Positions 1 to 12,663 of a stretch of DNA of 64,000 bases are shown piece after piece (the first letter of the stretch is position 1; the number at the start of each line of letters is the position of its first letter). The DNA comes from Utricularia gibba (lineage: Eukaryota > Streptophyta > Magnoliopsida > Lamiales > Lentibulariaceae). The position numbers were made by a program, and so were the translations under genes. Below the pieces are notes generated by a model. It made no database searches. It was not told the origin of the DNA and saw nothing but the letters and a program-made list of their open reading frames with translations. The DNA is taken from positions 372,001-436,000 of the forward strand of contig NEEC01000029.1 of the NCBI GenBank assembly GCA_002189035.1, in the 5' to 3' direction.

Positions 1-1953
1 AGGACATTTTGGGTATAATGCTAATGGATTTGTGGTGCAGCAACCGGTCAACTCTGGTGTTTCAATTGAGAATACTTTTGGAAGGGTAGGTATTCTACTT
101 GGAAGCTTGCCTTCTTGAATCATATCATGACTTCGTATACTGCGCTTTTGGAATTTTGTTTCCGTGTTTTAATGTGAAGCATGATTCAAGAGTTTCATCT
201 CTGGCACCATTGAATGAATAAGCTGCCTGTTCAAAAGTAAATCGCTTTCTTTGCCGAATCTGAAACTGAATCACTTCCCAACACTAGCAAAGTCATTTGC
301 TGCTCTTTCCATTTCTTTTTGGTGTGTATTTATCTGTTTTTCTTCATTATATTCAGAAGAAGAATGGGTATGCGCATGGAAAAAGGCGGATGAATAGCAG
401 AACGAGCATGGCTCAAAGAGAAGAGGTGATTAGGAGGACTGTTTATGTTTCTGACATCGATCACCAGGTAAACAGAGTTAACTTTTATGTGATTTGTGTT
501 AACTCATTCTTTTATGTCCTCATGCTTCCCACGGGTTGTGCTTGAGATAATGTATGAAAGTGAGAGTGCGTGAGCTAATGAGAGTCAATCTTTCGGTTCT
601 TAAACGAACATACAAGTGTCTTTGTGCACTTCACTAAGCAACAAAGTGTCAAGTGTTATACTTTATTTTAGGGATTTTTTTTTTTTTTTTTGAGATTTTG
701 AGAGGTGTTAGTGAGTTAATGGAAAACAGAACACCATCATTCACATTTATTATGTTTTTTTCAAAGTAGGTTACCGAAGAGCAACTTGCTGCACTCTTCA
801 TCAATTGCGGACAGGTGATTATTCTTAAACTTGGACATCTAACACAACATTTGCATGTGATATTCTTGGTATAATGTGATGAAGGTTGTGGATTGTCGTG
901 TTTGTGGTGATCCAAACTCGGTACTTCGTTTTGCCTTCATTGAATTCACTGATGAAGGTATGCCTGTGTCAGATTATCATTGTGGTCAAAATTACATGGC
1001 TTGTCCTATTTCAATCTGTCCCATTCTATACTTGCAGAAGGGGCGAGGAATGCTTTGAGTTTGGCTGGAACTATGCTTGGATTCTACCCTGTCAGAGTCT
1101 TGCCATCGAAGACTGCAATTGCACCTGTTAATCCTACGTTTTTACCAAGGGTGAGTTAGAATCTGCCCCACCACATTTGATCAATCCTTCCATTGCTAAT
1201 AATCGATAGACCTTCTTTGTCTTCAGTCCGAGGATGAAAGGGAGATGTGCGCGAGAACAATATACTGTACTAACATCGACAAAAAGGTAGCATCTTTTTG
1301 TATTTCCTTTTATGTTTAGAAACTTGATGCATCATTTCTTGAATGCGTGAATTGCAGGTCAGTCAAGCAGATGTCAAACTCTTTTTTGAATCAATATGTG
1401 GAGAGGTTTGTTCTTCCTCACTCATGTCCTAAAGTCTCAACATTGAGTCACCCACTGAGATCTTGACTCTAAACATGCCTATCCAGGTGCATCGCTTGAG
1501 GTTGCTGGGTGATTATCATCATTCAACTCGCATAGCGTTTGTGGAGTTTGTTATGGTAAGCATGACCTTTGATTTTCATGTGACTATGTTGCTGGCTTTA
1601 TTGCATAAGTGGATATTTGGGGGACCGATTCTGCCTTAGAGCTCGTGTAGAAGGTTCCTTTTTGTGATGGAGACAAAGCACTGCGCGATTCTGTTACCCT
1701 TTCTAAATAAGCCTGCCTATATGAATTTCTGCTTAAATGAACGAAATTGATCAGGCTGAGAGTGCGATAGCCGCGCTGAACTGCAGCGGTGCAATTTTAG
1801 GATCACTGCCCATAAGGTTATTTCCTGGACACTCTGGTTTATCTTTGTGTTGGTGGTTGATTGATTCTCTGCTCAGATGTAAGTTGTGTTTTCATCAGGG
1901 TGAGCCCATCAAAGACACCGGTTCGGCCACGAACTGCACGTCCGCTGCGCTGA
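1..1953 (+). CDS. CID13: CID8-13 type PABP-interacting RNA-binding protein, 3' part
   Basis: The 5' end lies outside the window. Ten coding exons are visible: 1-85, 357-467, 770-814, 885-957, 1038-1150, 1227-1286, 1358-1405, 1487-1555, 1755-1816 and 1899-1953. They join in one frame to about 239 residues ending at TGA 1951-1953. A basic stretch (GKRRMNSRTSMAQREE) precedes two RRM domains. RRM1 starts at RTVYVSDID and holds LRFAFIEF. RRM2 starts at RTIYCTNID and holds TRIAFVEF. These are the RNP2 and RNP1 strands of the CTC-interacting-domain family, whose upstream part carries a PAM2 motif that binds poly(A)-binding protein. A role in cytoplasmic mRNA translation or turnover follows from the family, not from this sequence. 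The symbol is a best guess within CID8-13, resting partly on remembered gene order. The short tail after RRM2 (SPSKTPVRPR) is typical. Confidence 0.9.
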
Positions 1954-2785
1954 GGTGTCTGTCTGTCTGCCTGGTTGGATTGTGAGGTGTGAGCCCAGTG
2001 CCAGTGCATACGTAGAACCCTGAGCTGCAGGATGGTGTTCGGTTAACTTAAGCTGCTGCAGCAGCCACATTCGTAGTTGAGTCGAGTAGAGCAACAACAT
2101 GATGTGCTTCCTTGTTGTTGTTGGTGGTGGTGTTAGGGACCCCCCAAGTGGAACGAGAACCTGCGTTTCACAGGGTTGTCATGGGATTCTGCTACTGCTA
2201 CTGTTTGGTTGCATTCTTCCTTTTTCACCTGCCACTGCGATTACCCACCAAAAAATAACCCAATGCACAACGGAGCGTAGTGTCCACCCGTCCAATCTGG
2301 ATTTGAGCTGACTGGTCAGGGTACCAACCAACGAGCAGAAAGCATTGCCACTTCGATAAAAATCTAGAATCATTTTGCTTACCAATTCCGTTTTTATTTA
2401 ATTAGAATATATACGCCCAAACATAGCAGAAAAGCACGGGCGACTGAAGTTGCATGCTGTTGGGCAGATGTGGCGTGTGACTCACACACCACAAATTCAA
2501 ATCTAACCAAAATTCAATCTTTCAATTCTGTTGTCACAACAGCCTGATGGGATTTCATAAACAGCAATGGAGTTTCTGGAGGTTTCTATTTCCATCCACA
2601 AACTCTTGCTCACCACCACCCAAGGCCACAGACTCACACCATCTCTTCTACAATGGAAAATGCTGATTCAGAAGAATGACAGAAGCTGATCTATCGTCTT
2701 GCAACCGTGGGAGCAGCAGATGTTGATCTGAGTAAGGGTCATCTAGTAAGTTTCTGGCCTGGGAGCAGAGCAGAAACTAGTTGGT
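1954..2785. other. Convergent 3' intergenic region
   Basis: This stretch lies between the ends of the CID gene (+) and the coiled-coil gene (-). It is expected to hold both 3' untranslated regions. I see no coding potential, RNA gene or mobile element in it. Confidence 0.6.
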
Positions 2786-5700
2786 TTAAGGACTCAAGTA
2801 CCTGCCACTTTGTTTCCTAGGTGCACTTGGGGTAAATCTCGCAGGAGATACTGTGCCACCTTGATGGATATCGCCTCTGTCGGCGTCTGTTATGATACCG
2901 ACTGTCAGTGGTAGAGATCCACCAGGCCCACTTTCGGCACTAGCACTGCTCGATATTTTAACATTTGAAACTCCAGTGGGGAAAGCAGAGCGACCTCCAT
3001 TCTGCATTGAGAATTCGGAAAAACCCGAGGAGTCATCGCGACATCAGACATAGCAACTCAAATTGTCTGCGCACTTACAGATGAGGCGTCGAGAGAAGAT
3101 GCCTTTTTCAATCGTTGGGACTGTGCCATGGGCGTCAAAGCCACAGATGGAAACAATGATGAATGCGAAGGTGGTGGCGCTGCAGCAGCCGCTTCTATTT
3201 TAGCAGCAACAGCCATAGCAGCAATGATTTTTTGCGCACCTTCTCGAAGCTGGATGTTGTCCCCCTCAATTAGAAATAACTACCATATACAAAAAAACAA
3301 AAAAAAAATAGTGAGAACATGATTATTGTACTTCAGAACTGTAATGAGAAACAATTTGAAAAATTACTTCCGGATGGCTGGCCACAAACTCATCAAGCTT
3401 CCCATACTTTCTCTTATAATCATGCCAGTGTAGTGGAGCAAGCATTTTTCCGAGTCTATTTGGGAGCTGCCCAATTGAAGCACAATGTCACTGACAATAG
3501 CATTCTCATAGAATACAAATGAATGTCTAATAAAGAAAAAAAAACATCTCACAGTTGAACTAATCTTTATCCTGCCACCGGAGCCAATTGAGCGTGCAAT
3601 ACAGGCCAGTAGTGCTCTTTCATCCATCAGATAGCTTTCCAAGGGTTTGTCCACTGAGTGGAATTTCTGCCTTGCAGAAACATATGAAACCGACACTCCT
3701 GCAGTGCTATTTGGAGAAGCTTCACTACTATTCTCGATATGATTGGGGAGTTCAGATGGCACTGCTTGATTAGAAACAATTGCTTGTTCCAGAGGAGTGG
3801 CGTTCTCAGCCAATTCATGATTATTGACAACCGCAACTGGCTTCTCCTGTGACTCAAAGTATTCATCATGTAAAAAAAAATAAACAGAAGTATATGCAAA
3901 AGAAGTATCATGAAGTAGTATTCTTGTCAGTTGGAAGACCCCAAGCAAATAATCATTTAACCTTTATTTCATTTCCAACAGCAAGAGCATCCAGACATAG
4001 AGACTTGTGAGCCGATTCCATGGTGTTTTTAGCAGGGCTGGCAGTGCCATTGCTGGTATCCACAAAATCATGCACCTAGATACATTTGACATGGTTATAA
4101 AAAGCAGAAGATAGTAACACAGACACATTAAAACATATCAACACCAACCTGCCCCATTGCCCCTGATATCAGGATCGCAGGACCCACCTCCAATCCCTGA
4201 CCAACCTCAGAATTCAGCATATTTCCACTGCTATCTTGCCCATTTATTGGTTCCCCATGGCCATAATTAGAATCAGCCTTCAAAACATGTTCCTCTGCCT
4301 TGATAACAGATTGATCGGGCAATGGAATCTTTTCTCCATCCACAGGGGCCTTACATATGGTAAAGAAAACACGCATGAAATCGAAGGACAGTAAAAAAAA
4401 AAAACCATATGAACAAACCATAATGAAGAGAATGGCTACCTGCTGGTTCACCCAGTTTTGAGCAGAAGAAATTCCATGTAGGGAAACAAAATGAGTCAAC
4501 CCTTGTTGATGCATTAGAAATGGATGCAGCGAAGATGGAAGGTAGGTTGGCATTCCATATAGGGATGAAGCATAAGGAAGCCCATGGGCACCCTCCGGCT
4601 GGTACAGATTAGAAATTAGCCATAGAAAATTCTTAAAACATAATTTACAGAAATTTTTCTACAAACTTAAATATTTAACTTTTTAGAGATATAACCCCGG
4701 AGTTCTTTTATTAATGATTTAGAATTGAAGAGCTACTCAAATGGAAGAGACATGCCATAGGACTAAGTGAAGGCTGTAGGCTGGAATGCTAATACAGCAT
4801 GACCCTAATCTCACTAGATTGGCTGTTAAAGTGACACCAAATCAATTGCATAGGTTTCACATTCTAACCTGAGAGGTATTCACCATAGAACTTTCAAAAC
4901 TTCTGTCTTGCAAGCTTCCATTAGGTGAAATAGATGAATTGCTGTCATTAATCTCCAAGGGGTTACTACTGACATGTACAACTCGAGATGCATCACTCGA
5001 ATTCGTGCTAGAGGGGTGCGATCCATTGGTATGACTGCCATTTTTTTCTCTAGCATCAGCCAGTTCGCGCTGAAGCTGCTGTATATGTAAATGAAGCCTT
5101 TCCATGTCCCCAAACTAACACAAAACAAAGTATCAGTCTACAGGCAATAAAAAAGCTATAAAGAACTCTAGGTTCTGGATCCAACATATTTGAACATCAA
5201 TAAACCTGTCTTTGAAAACCAAGCCACAGCTGATTATATTGTTCTGTTCGCTCTCGGAGCTCAACTTGTAGAGTCTGGTTAGCAGATGATTGCAGGGTTT
5301 CCATCTCTTGAGCACGACTTATCCAAGTTTGTGCATCTCTTATCTGGTCTTCTTTATAGATGATAGCCTCTTGAGCTACCCTATGCTGGAATAAATTTAC
5401 AGTAAATTCACTAGATAAGCAGCAGACAACAATTCTCTCCATGAAGAAAACAAACCTGCTCCTGCAGCTCTATCATTTGGCGTTCTTTTTCTTGTATATG
5501 CTCTTGAAGATCATGAATTTGTTTAATGTGCTGCACCCTTTCGGCCTCAGAATTATCTCTCTCCATTCTAAAAAGATAATATGTTCATATCACGCTATGA
5601 AATGAAATACTCATGTAAATCAATATCAGTATCCCAAGTTAGTATGTAATGGTGCATGATAAGGATTGCGCATGAAAATATAAAATTGCCATGATGGGAA

Positions 5701-6836
5701 AAGAAACCAATGATCAGGTGACCATTCATAAAGAAGAAAATGTGAAATTATAAGACATCACATAAGCTACACCTGTAACTCTGGAGTTCTTCACTTTGTT
5801 CCCTGAGGAGATCATCCTTGGCCCATGCATGCTAAAATAGAGGAAAATTATGAATTAACAAGAAAATCACACAAAAAGAGCACCGGATCATAAGAAGAAA
5901 ATATTATTCTTTGGACGAACTGCTTCATTATCCATCCTTATGGCATGCAATTCTCTTTCCTTCTCATCCAGCATCTTCTCAAGTTCATGTATTCTCATTT
6001 CCTTCTCGTGAAATTGTTCCTGAAAAATAAGAATAAAATTTACCAAGGAATATAGCAGAAGGGAAGCATGACTAACAGAGAGTTAAAACATTCTAGAAAC
6101 TGCAAACATTATAGAAAGCATTTATTTATTGGCATACGTGTGCAAATGAGGACTAAAATAAGAATTGCGGAAACCTGGAGTTTCTTAGTAGCATTTGCAT
6201 GTTCTTTTGCTTGAGAATCAAAAGCTTTTTGAAAGCCAGCAATTTCAGATCTCACTAAAACTTGTGCATGAAGCTCAATCTCCATGCGCTGCAACTCCTC
6301 CCTTTGTTTCGAAACAGTATGAAGTTTCTGCTGCAGTATGCCATCATCTGAAACATCATCAATCCTTACGGAAAAAAAATTCACCTCCACTGGCTCTCTT
6401 CCGCGCTGCACCTTTACATGACACACAAAGTAACGGTCTTAGGCACCAACATCAAAGGTGGAAGATGCACACCCAGGAAGAATCCTGAATAGAGGGTTTC
6501 CTTGTATCATTACTTCCGTACAGCCAATACCTCATATATCGATCTCCCATCCCGCTGACCCATTTTTGAGCGTTCCAAACCCTATGCATATGTGAAAAGG
6601 GGGAAAACAAAACTGCATTCCATCACATACTATTTTCTAGAAAAGCATCTCTTGTGTGCGTATGAACCCGGAGCACAGACAAAAATGCAACTAGATTTCA
6701 CCTCGTTAGCGGAATTTCCAAGAGTCGCATCACTAACGACACGCCACTCCTTACGGGAAGACGACGACGTAGACAAAACCTGTGGAAAATGAACCCCTCC
6801 ATTCCGCGCTACGGCGGGAGCACCGGGCTCCTCCAT
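2786..6836 (-). CDS. Plant coiled-coil protein of unknown function with conserved C-terminal domain
   Basis: Fifteen exons on the minus strand, given in coding order: 6702-6836, 6531-6581, 6175-6411, 5921-6019, 5773-5831, 5456-5567, 5206-5385, 4869-5114, 4440-4598, 4149-4349, 3962-4075, 3553-3846, 3368-3466, 3079-3279 and 2786-3001. They total 2403 nt, or 800 residues, with every junction in phase. The start is the ATG opening MEEPGAPAVARN. Residues about 60-350 are Glu/Gln/Arg-rich and predicted coiled coil (e.g. QQLQRELADAREK). A Ser/Asn-rich low-complexity region and a His/Pro-rich part follow. A compact C-terminal domain (LLACIARSI, LGKMLAPLHWHDYKRKYG, LFLIEGDNIQLREGAQ) looks like a small winged-helix fold, which is inference. 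I recognise the conserved blocks from other plants but know no assigned function. The first residues of the C-terminal exon and the exact stop are less certain than the rest. Confidence 0.85.
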
Positions 6837-7305
6837 AACTACACCTTTTTTTCTCAAAAAACAAAAGCCCTAGTAGATTCTCATACAATTCCGCAGCATC
6901 CGACAGCAAAACAAATTGCAAGAACCCAAAATAAGCACACTGGAGTGAAGATCCCACTAGGGAGGGCGAAGAAGCAAGAAGACCTACTGATTGGGAATCG
7001 GAGGTTCTCGTACTCCGGGTGGGGGCACCTTCGAGAATTACGGGTTTTAGAAGGGCACTTCTGAAACCGGAGGCGAAACATTTTGATTCTTTTCGCATAA
7101 ATAATTAGGTTTAAGAAGTTCGACGTCATACTAAAAAATTAAGTTATGGCTGTTGCCTGTTGGGTTTGATGAAATAAATAACTCCAATACCCAATTGGGT
7201 TACTCACAACAACATTTGATTAATAGAGACGAACACAACACGACGCCGCCGTTCAATGTTAAAGTGCAGACGACCAACAGCAGCAATAGCTCTTCCCTGC
7301 GCACT

Positions 7306-8242
<937 letters not shown>

Positions 8243-9209
8243 GGGATTGATTCCCTTTGAGAGGAGGTGTGAATGTGGTTAACTTCTGTGTCATTGGGCT
8301 CGGTGGGAGTTGGAAAGAAGAGTCACATGGCATGACCTTGGATTGCTGTGTTGATGGGAAGGCAGGCAGGCAGACAGGCTGCATCTAAAGCCTTGAAGAG
8401 TCGTCATCTTCCTAAGTTGATGGTTGGCGTGCATGAATCTAATCAAGTTCACGATCTGGACAAATGCTTTCTTTCCACGGAGAATCGAAAATCAAGTGGG
8501 TAGGGTAGCGAGGAGTAAAATCGCGGGCACTCTCCTCCTCACATGGAGTAAGTTCACGCTATCCGCCTTCCCCTCCTGACATCAAGCCCCCCATCCTCCG
8601 CCCCGAAATACTACAGCTACCCCATGTATTATTCTTAATCGCCTCAAGTTTAAGACTAATCCAAACCCCTCCTGGAGGAATGTGTCACGGCGTACGAGAT
8701 GGACGTTCCCAAAAAAGCTCCCATCTTCTCCTTTTCTGGTCAAAAGAAACAACAGACGCACACATACCACGAGACAATGTTCTCGTCCACAGGGACGAAC
8801 TGGTAAGAAATTCTATTCCACACAAGAAATGTTCAAACTTTTACCAAAATTAGTGTTCACCGATCAGGCAAAACGACAGCGGTCTTGATTTTGATACGCG
8901 GCACCGGGGATCTTGAATTTTCCTCCATCCATTTAAGCCCCTATTCCGTTCTCTGCTTCTGCAGCATTTCATTCATATGCACATAACCCCAAAAAGGAAA
9001 AAAGGGGAAAAAAAAAAAAAAGAGTGCGGGGTAATAGGCAGCTCACAATAAATTCGACTTCCTGCAAGGCTGGCTTCATCATTGTGTTCTGTTCATCCTT
9101 CTTTAATGGCAGTTGATCCGTAGCTTAAATCCCTTGCCTCCCCCACCTTCGAACCCCGCTGAGAGGTTTTTTCAAGTTGATTCAAACAATTCCTCCCTAG
9201 TTGGGAGCC
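8243..9209. other. Divergent intergenic region upstream of eL40 (-) and AAA-ATPase (+)
   Basis: No gene is supported here. The part nearest the AAA-ATPase contains an A-rich tract (about 8998-9020). It presumably carries that gene's promoter and leader. I could not assign a TATA box with confidence. Confidence 0.5.
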
Positions 9210-10630
9210 ATGGTGGTGGTGAATTCCTCCACGGTCCCTGTTTTATCGGTTGTTTTAGTGGGTGTGGCTTTGGGATTTCTACTTCGAGCAAGTTTGATTG
9301 TTTTCCTGAAGAAGCTGCGCAATGCTCTGGAGAGTAAATGCTATGTTCATCAGTTTTACAAGGTGCCGAAATTCAATGAGAATATGCAGGAGAATCTACT
9401 CTATCGAAAGGTATATGCGTACCTAAATTTGCTTCCGTCCGTTGGGGAATCCGACTTTGCGAACCTGTGTTCGAGTTCGCGGTCGTCGGAGATCAACGTG
9501 ATTCTTGATGAGAGTCAGGTAACGGTAGACGAATTTCTCGATGCCAGAGTCGAGTGGAGGATCGACAGTGGCGGAGAAAGTAGAGCGAAATCGCTGATAA
9601 TGAGGATAAGGAAGGACAGGCGTAGAATTCTGATACCTTATTTGCAGCACATTCATCAAGTGTATGATGAAATGGAGCAGAAGAGAAAAACGGTCCGATT
9701 GTTCGTAAACGTTGAGAATGATCCGGCGGCGAACGGGCGGTGGAGATCAACTCCATTTACGCACCCAGCCACCATGGAGACGATAGTGATGGATCCTGAT
9801 CTGAAAACGAGAATCAAATCCGATTTGGAGAATTTCCTCAAATCCAGGCAGTTTTACCACCGGTTAGGCCGCGTCTGGAAGAGAAGCTACCTGCTGTACG
9901 GCTGCGCGGGGACCGGTAAATCGACTTTCATCGCCGCGATGGCCAAGTTCCTCAGCTACGACATTTACGAAATCGATCTCCACAAACTGAAGTGCAATTC
10001 AGACCTCAAATGCCTCCTCCTCCAAACTACCACCAAATCGTTAGTCGTAATCGAGGATGTCGACCGCTACTTGGGGGACGAATCGAGTTCCGTCACCGTA
10101 TCCGGAATCCTGGATTTCATGGACGGCCTGCTCTCCGGGTGCAGCGAGGAACGCGTGATGGTTTTCACGATGAACAACAAAGAAAACGCGGAGTCAGCCC
10201 TCCTCCGTCCGGGAAGAATCGACGTTCACATCCATTTCCCCCTGTGCGACTTCGGTGCATTCAAATGCCTTGCGAGCAGTCATTTAGGGCTCAAGGACCA
10301 CAGACTCTTTCCCCAACTGGAAGAAATATTTCAGACAGGGGCCACACTGAGCCAGGCGGAGGTATGCCAGATCCTGATATCCAACCGCACCTCCCAAGCC
10401 GCGCCTTGAAAACCGTGATTTCCGCACTGGAGATCGACTCCGCGGGGCGGTTGGGAAAAGGGCTGAACCGCAACCAAGGTGTGGAGGAGTGCATTCAGGT
10501 GGGAAGCTTGGTGAAGGATGGGCAGACTGGAATCCACCCCATCAAAGAGATGAAGAATTTGTACGGGCTGCTGAGAGCCCGCAGTAGAAAAGTGTCGGTG
10601 GATGTTGATGAGAATGAGAAAGAAAGCTGA
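9210..10630 (+). CDS. BCS1-type AAA-ATPase, single exon, C-terminal frameshift
   Basis: An intronless gene. The ATG at 9210 opens MVVVNSSTVPVLSVV; an in-frame TTG nine bases upstream is not a plausible plant start. A hydrophobic segment (residues about 9-31) should anchor it in a membrane. The AAA-associated N-terminal domain follows. The ATPase core has Walker A (GCAGTGKS, about 231-238), Walker B (LVVIEDVD, about 278-285) and an LRPGRID arginine-containing block (about 333). This is the plant AATP/BCS1-like family, similar to At2g46620. Members sit on mitochondrial or ER membranes; the substrate is unknown. The literal frame stops at TGA 10408-10410. With one base restored near the C run at 10393-10395 it continues as SRALKTVISALEID to KNLYGLLR and ends at TGA 10628-10630, about 473 residues, the family's usual tail. 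See the frameshift findings. Confidence 0.9.
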
Positions 10631-12663
10631 ACCGAGGGGTGGTGGTGGTGATAGGGACGGCCAAGAAGCCACCCGGAGATGCCATGGATGGATAACCTGC
10701 GAGTTACCATAATACCCCGCTGATCAAACGCCACAGATGAGATGAGATCGGATCGGATCGCCCACACCAAAAAGGAAGCCTCCACACGGCGATGATGGAT
10801 GATGCACAGCCACAGAAAAGGGATCATCGTGTGTGTATGGCGATGCGGCAGCGTGTGTGTTGGATGAGAGAGTTGTGAAGGCGTTGCGGTGCACCCTCCC
10901 CAATTCCCCAATCCCCATCCCAGGAGCTGAAGAAGATTGTGTTCTGGGGTGGGGCCTCCACTGAACTCTCTGCTTGCTCGTGTTGTGTATAATAAAGAAA
11001 TAAATGATGTTGTTACTACTACACGAGAGAATGGGAATGGCGGATGGGGCGAGGAGTGAGTGAGTCGCTAAATATGCTGGTACCAATAAAACGTGGCAGA
11101 AGATTGGACAGACATTGACGGGGCGTGGCCCCCCGGCGAAAGCGCGAAGCCAAGGGGAGGGGAGGCCTTGTGTCGTCTGTCAGACGCCTGCCCTGCCCTG
11201 CTCTGCCTCGCATTCCATTCCATTGCTTCCAGTTGCAGGTTGCAGGTTGCAGCAGCAGCAGGGTGGACGAAGAAGGGGGGAATGGAGTAAAGAAGGATCA
11301 CAGGTTGTGTGTGTGCCCACCCCCAGCCTACCATTTCACACAACTGTGTGTGTGTATGCGGGTGTGTTAATCCGATTCCAGACCCACCCACATCGGTGAA
11401 TGGGTGGGTGTGCACAAAAAGGCTAGGCACCAGGATGGGATGGTGTTGTTGGTGTTCATCAGGTTTGAGATTGTGTGTTGGGACATGGGGGAACAATCTA
11501 CAATACGCGCATCCATACATCATGTTGTCGCATGTGCATGGGCATTTAGGTCATTTCCATCCATATATCATCTGTACGGAGGATGTATGGATGGAATGCC
11601 CTCCCTCCCTCCCTCCCTCCATGATAGGGGTAGGTGAGTCAACGGCGTTGGTTGCAAGGACACACACAAGTGGAATGATGAACGGGTCAAACCAGCCATC
11701 GCCCGCCCGCCTGCCTGCGTAATCATCCAATCCCTTCATTTGTTAATTGTAATGAATAAAGCAGGAAGAGGGGTATCCAGGATTTCCTGAAACCCTCAAC
11801 TGTTTGATTGCACAATTCATCCTCTAATGTTCACCCTTGTTTTTTTATGTGTATCAGAATAATTGGTCCATTTTATTCAAACGGGGCTTGACCCAAGACG
11901 AGTTGCCTGGGGGCGGGCCTTGCACTCCTCACTTTGACCCAAGACGGGAGATCATTATTTTGTTCTCAAAAATAATGATCGAGATCTCTCCTTTTTATGC
12001 CATATTTTGTGGATCTTCCAGCCCCTTCATTTTGTATTCAAGATCCCGTCCGGCTGTATTGTATTTCTATTAATATTTGCAGTTGAATGGACAACGACAG
12101 CGCCACCCCCTCCCTTCCCTTCACTCTTTTAATGGCTGTGGTGTGGTCAGTCCCGGTGTGCTCCCTTCTTGCGCACCCGACGACCTCAACATTTATCCCA
12201 CGAAAACTCACCCATCCATCTGACCCTCTCCCCTCTATTCTATTCTTCTCTTTTCCTCCCGATTCGTCTTGGGTTTTTTTTTTTTTCTCTGGTAACAGCC
12301 CAAGGGAAGATGAAGCACCACGATGTCGATGTAATGGGCTCTTCGGACGAGAGTTTTCATTTTAAAATGTTGTGCTTGTCGGAGGGGATGGGTAAAATGT
12401 ATTGGGATTTTGAATGGTTTTCGGTGGTGGGATTCTGATTCCGATGCGTGGTTTGAGAAAAAAAGGGCTGTCTTTCTCTCTCCCGATTCAATTCTATATG
12501 AGAGAACCCGTTCCCGGGGAAGACGAGTGTTACCGTAATGGATCTGCTGCACACTAACTCCTCATTTTCTATGTTCTGTATTCCTTTCCGTGACTGACGC
12601 CAAAAAGCCCGTCTTCGGTTCGTCGTTGGGGGCATCGGATTTCTGGCTCTTGGAATAAAAGTA
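10631..12663 (+). other. Intergenic region and probable leader of the WD40 gene
   Basis: Probable polyadenylation signals (AATAAAGAAATAAA, about 10990-11004) follow the AAA-ATPase gene. The middle is low-complexity, with GT-rich stretches and a CCCT repeat at 11599-11620. From about 12100 the sequence is pyrimidine-rich, and an ATG at 12310 opens a short upstream reading frame. This could be a transcribed leader of the WD40 gene, which is inference. I see no coding sequence resembling a known family. Confidence 0.45.
11599..11620 (+). repeat. CCCT tetranucleotide microsatellite
   Basis: About five to six CCCT copies are seen directly. Confidence 0.8.

Noticed and set aside
9201-9209. Start of the AAA-ATPase at TTG
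   Set aside because: Plant nuclear genes start at ATG; the ATG at 9210 gives the family-like N-terminus.
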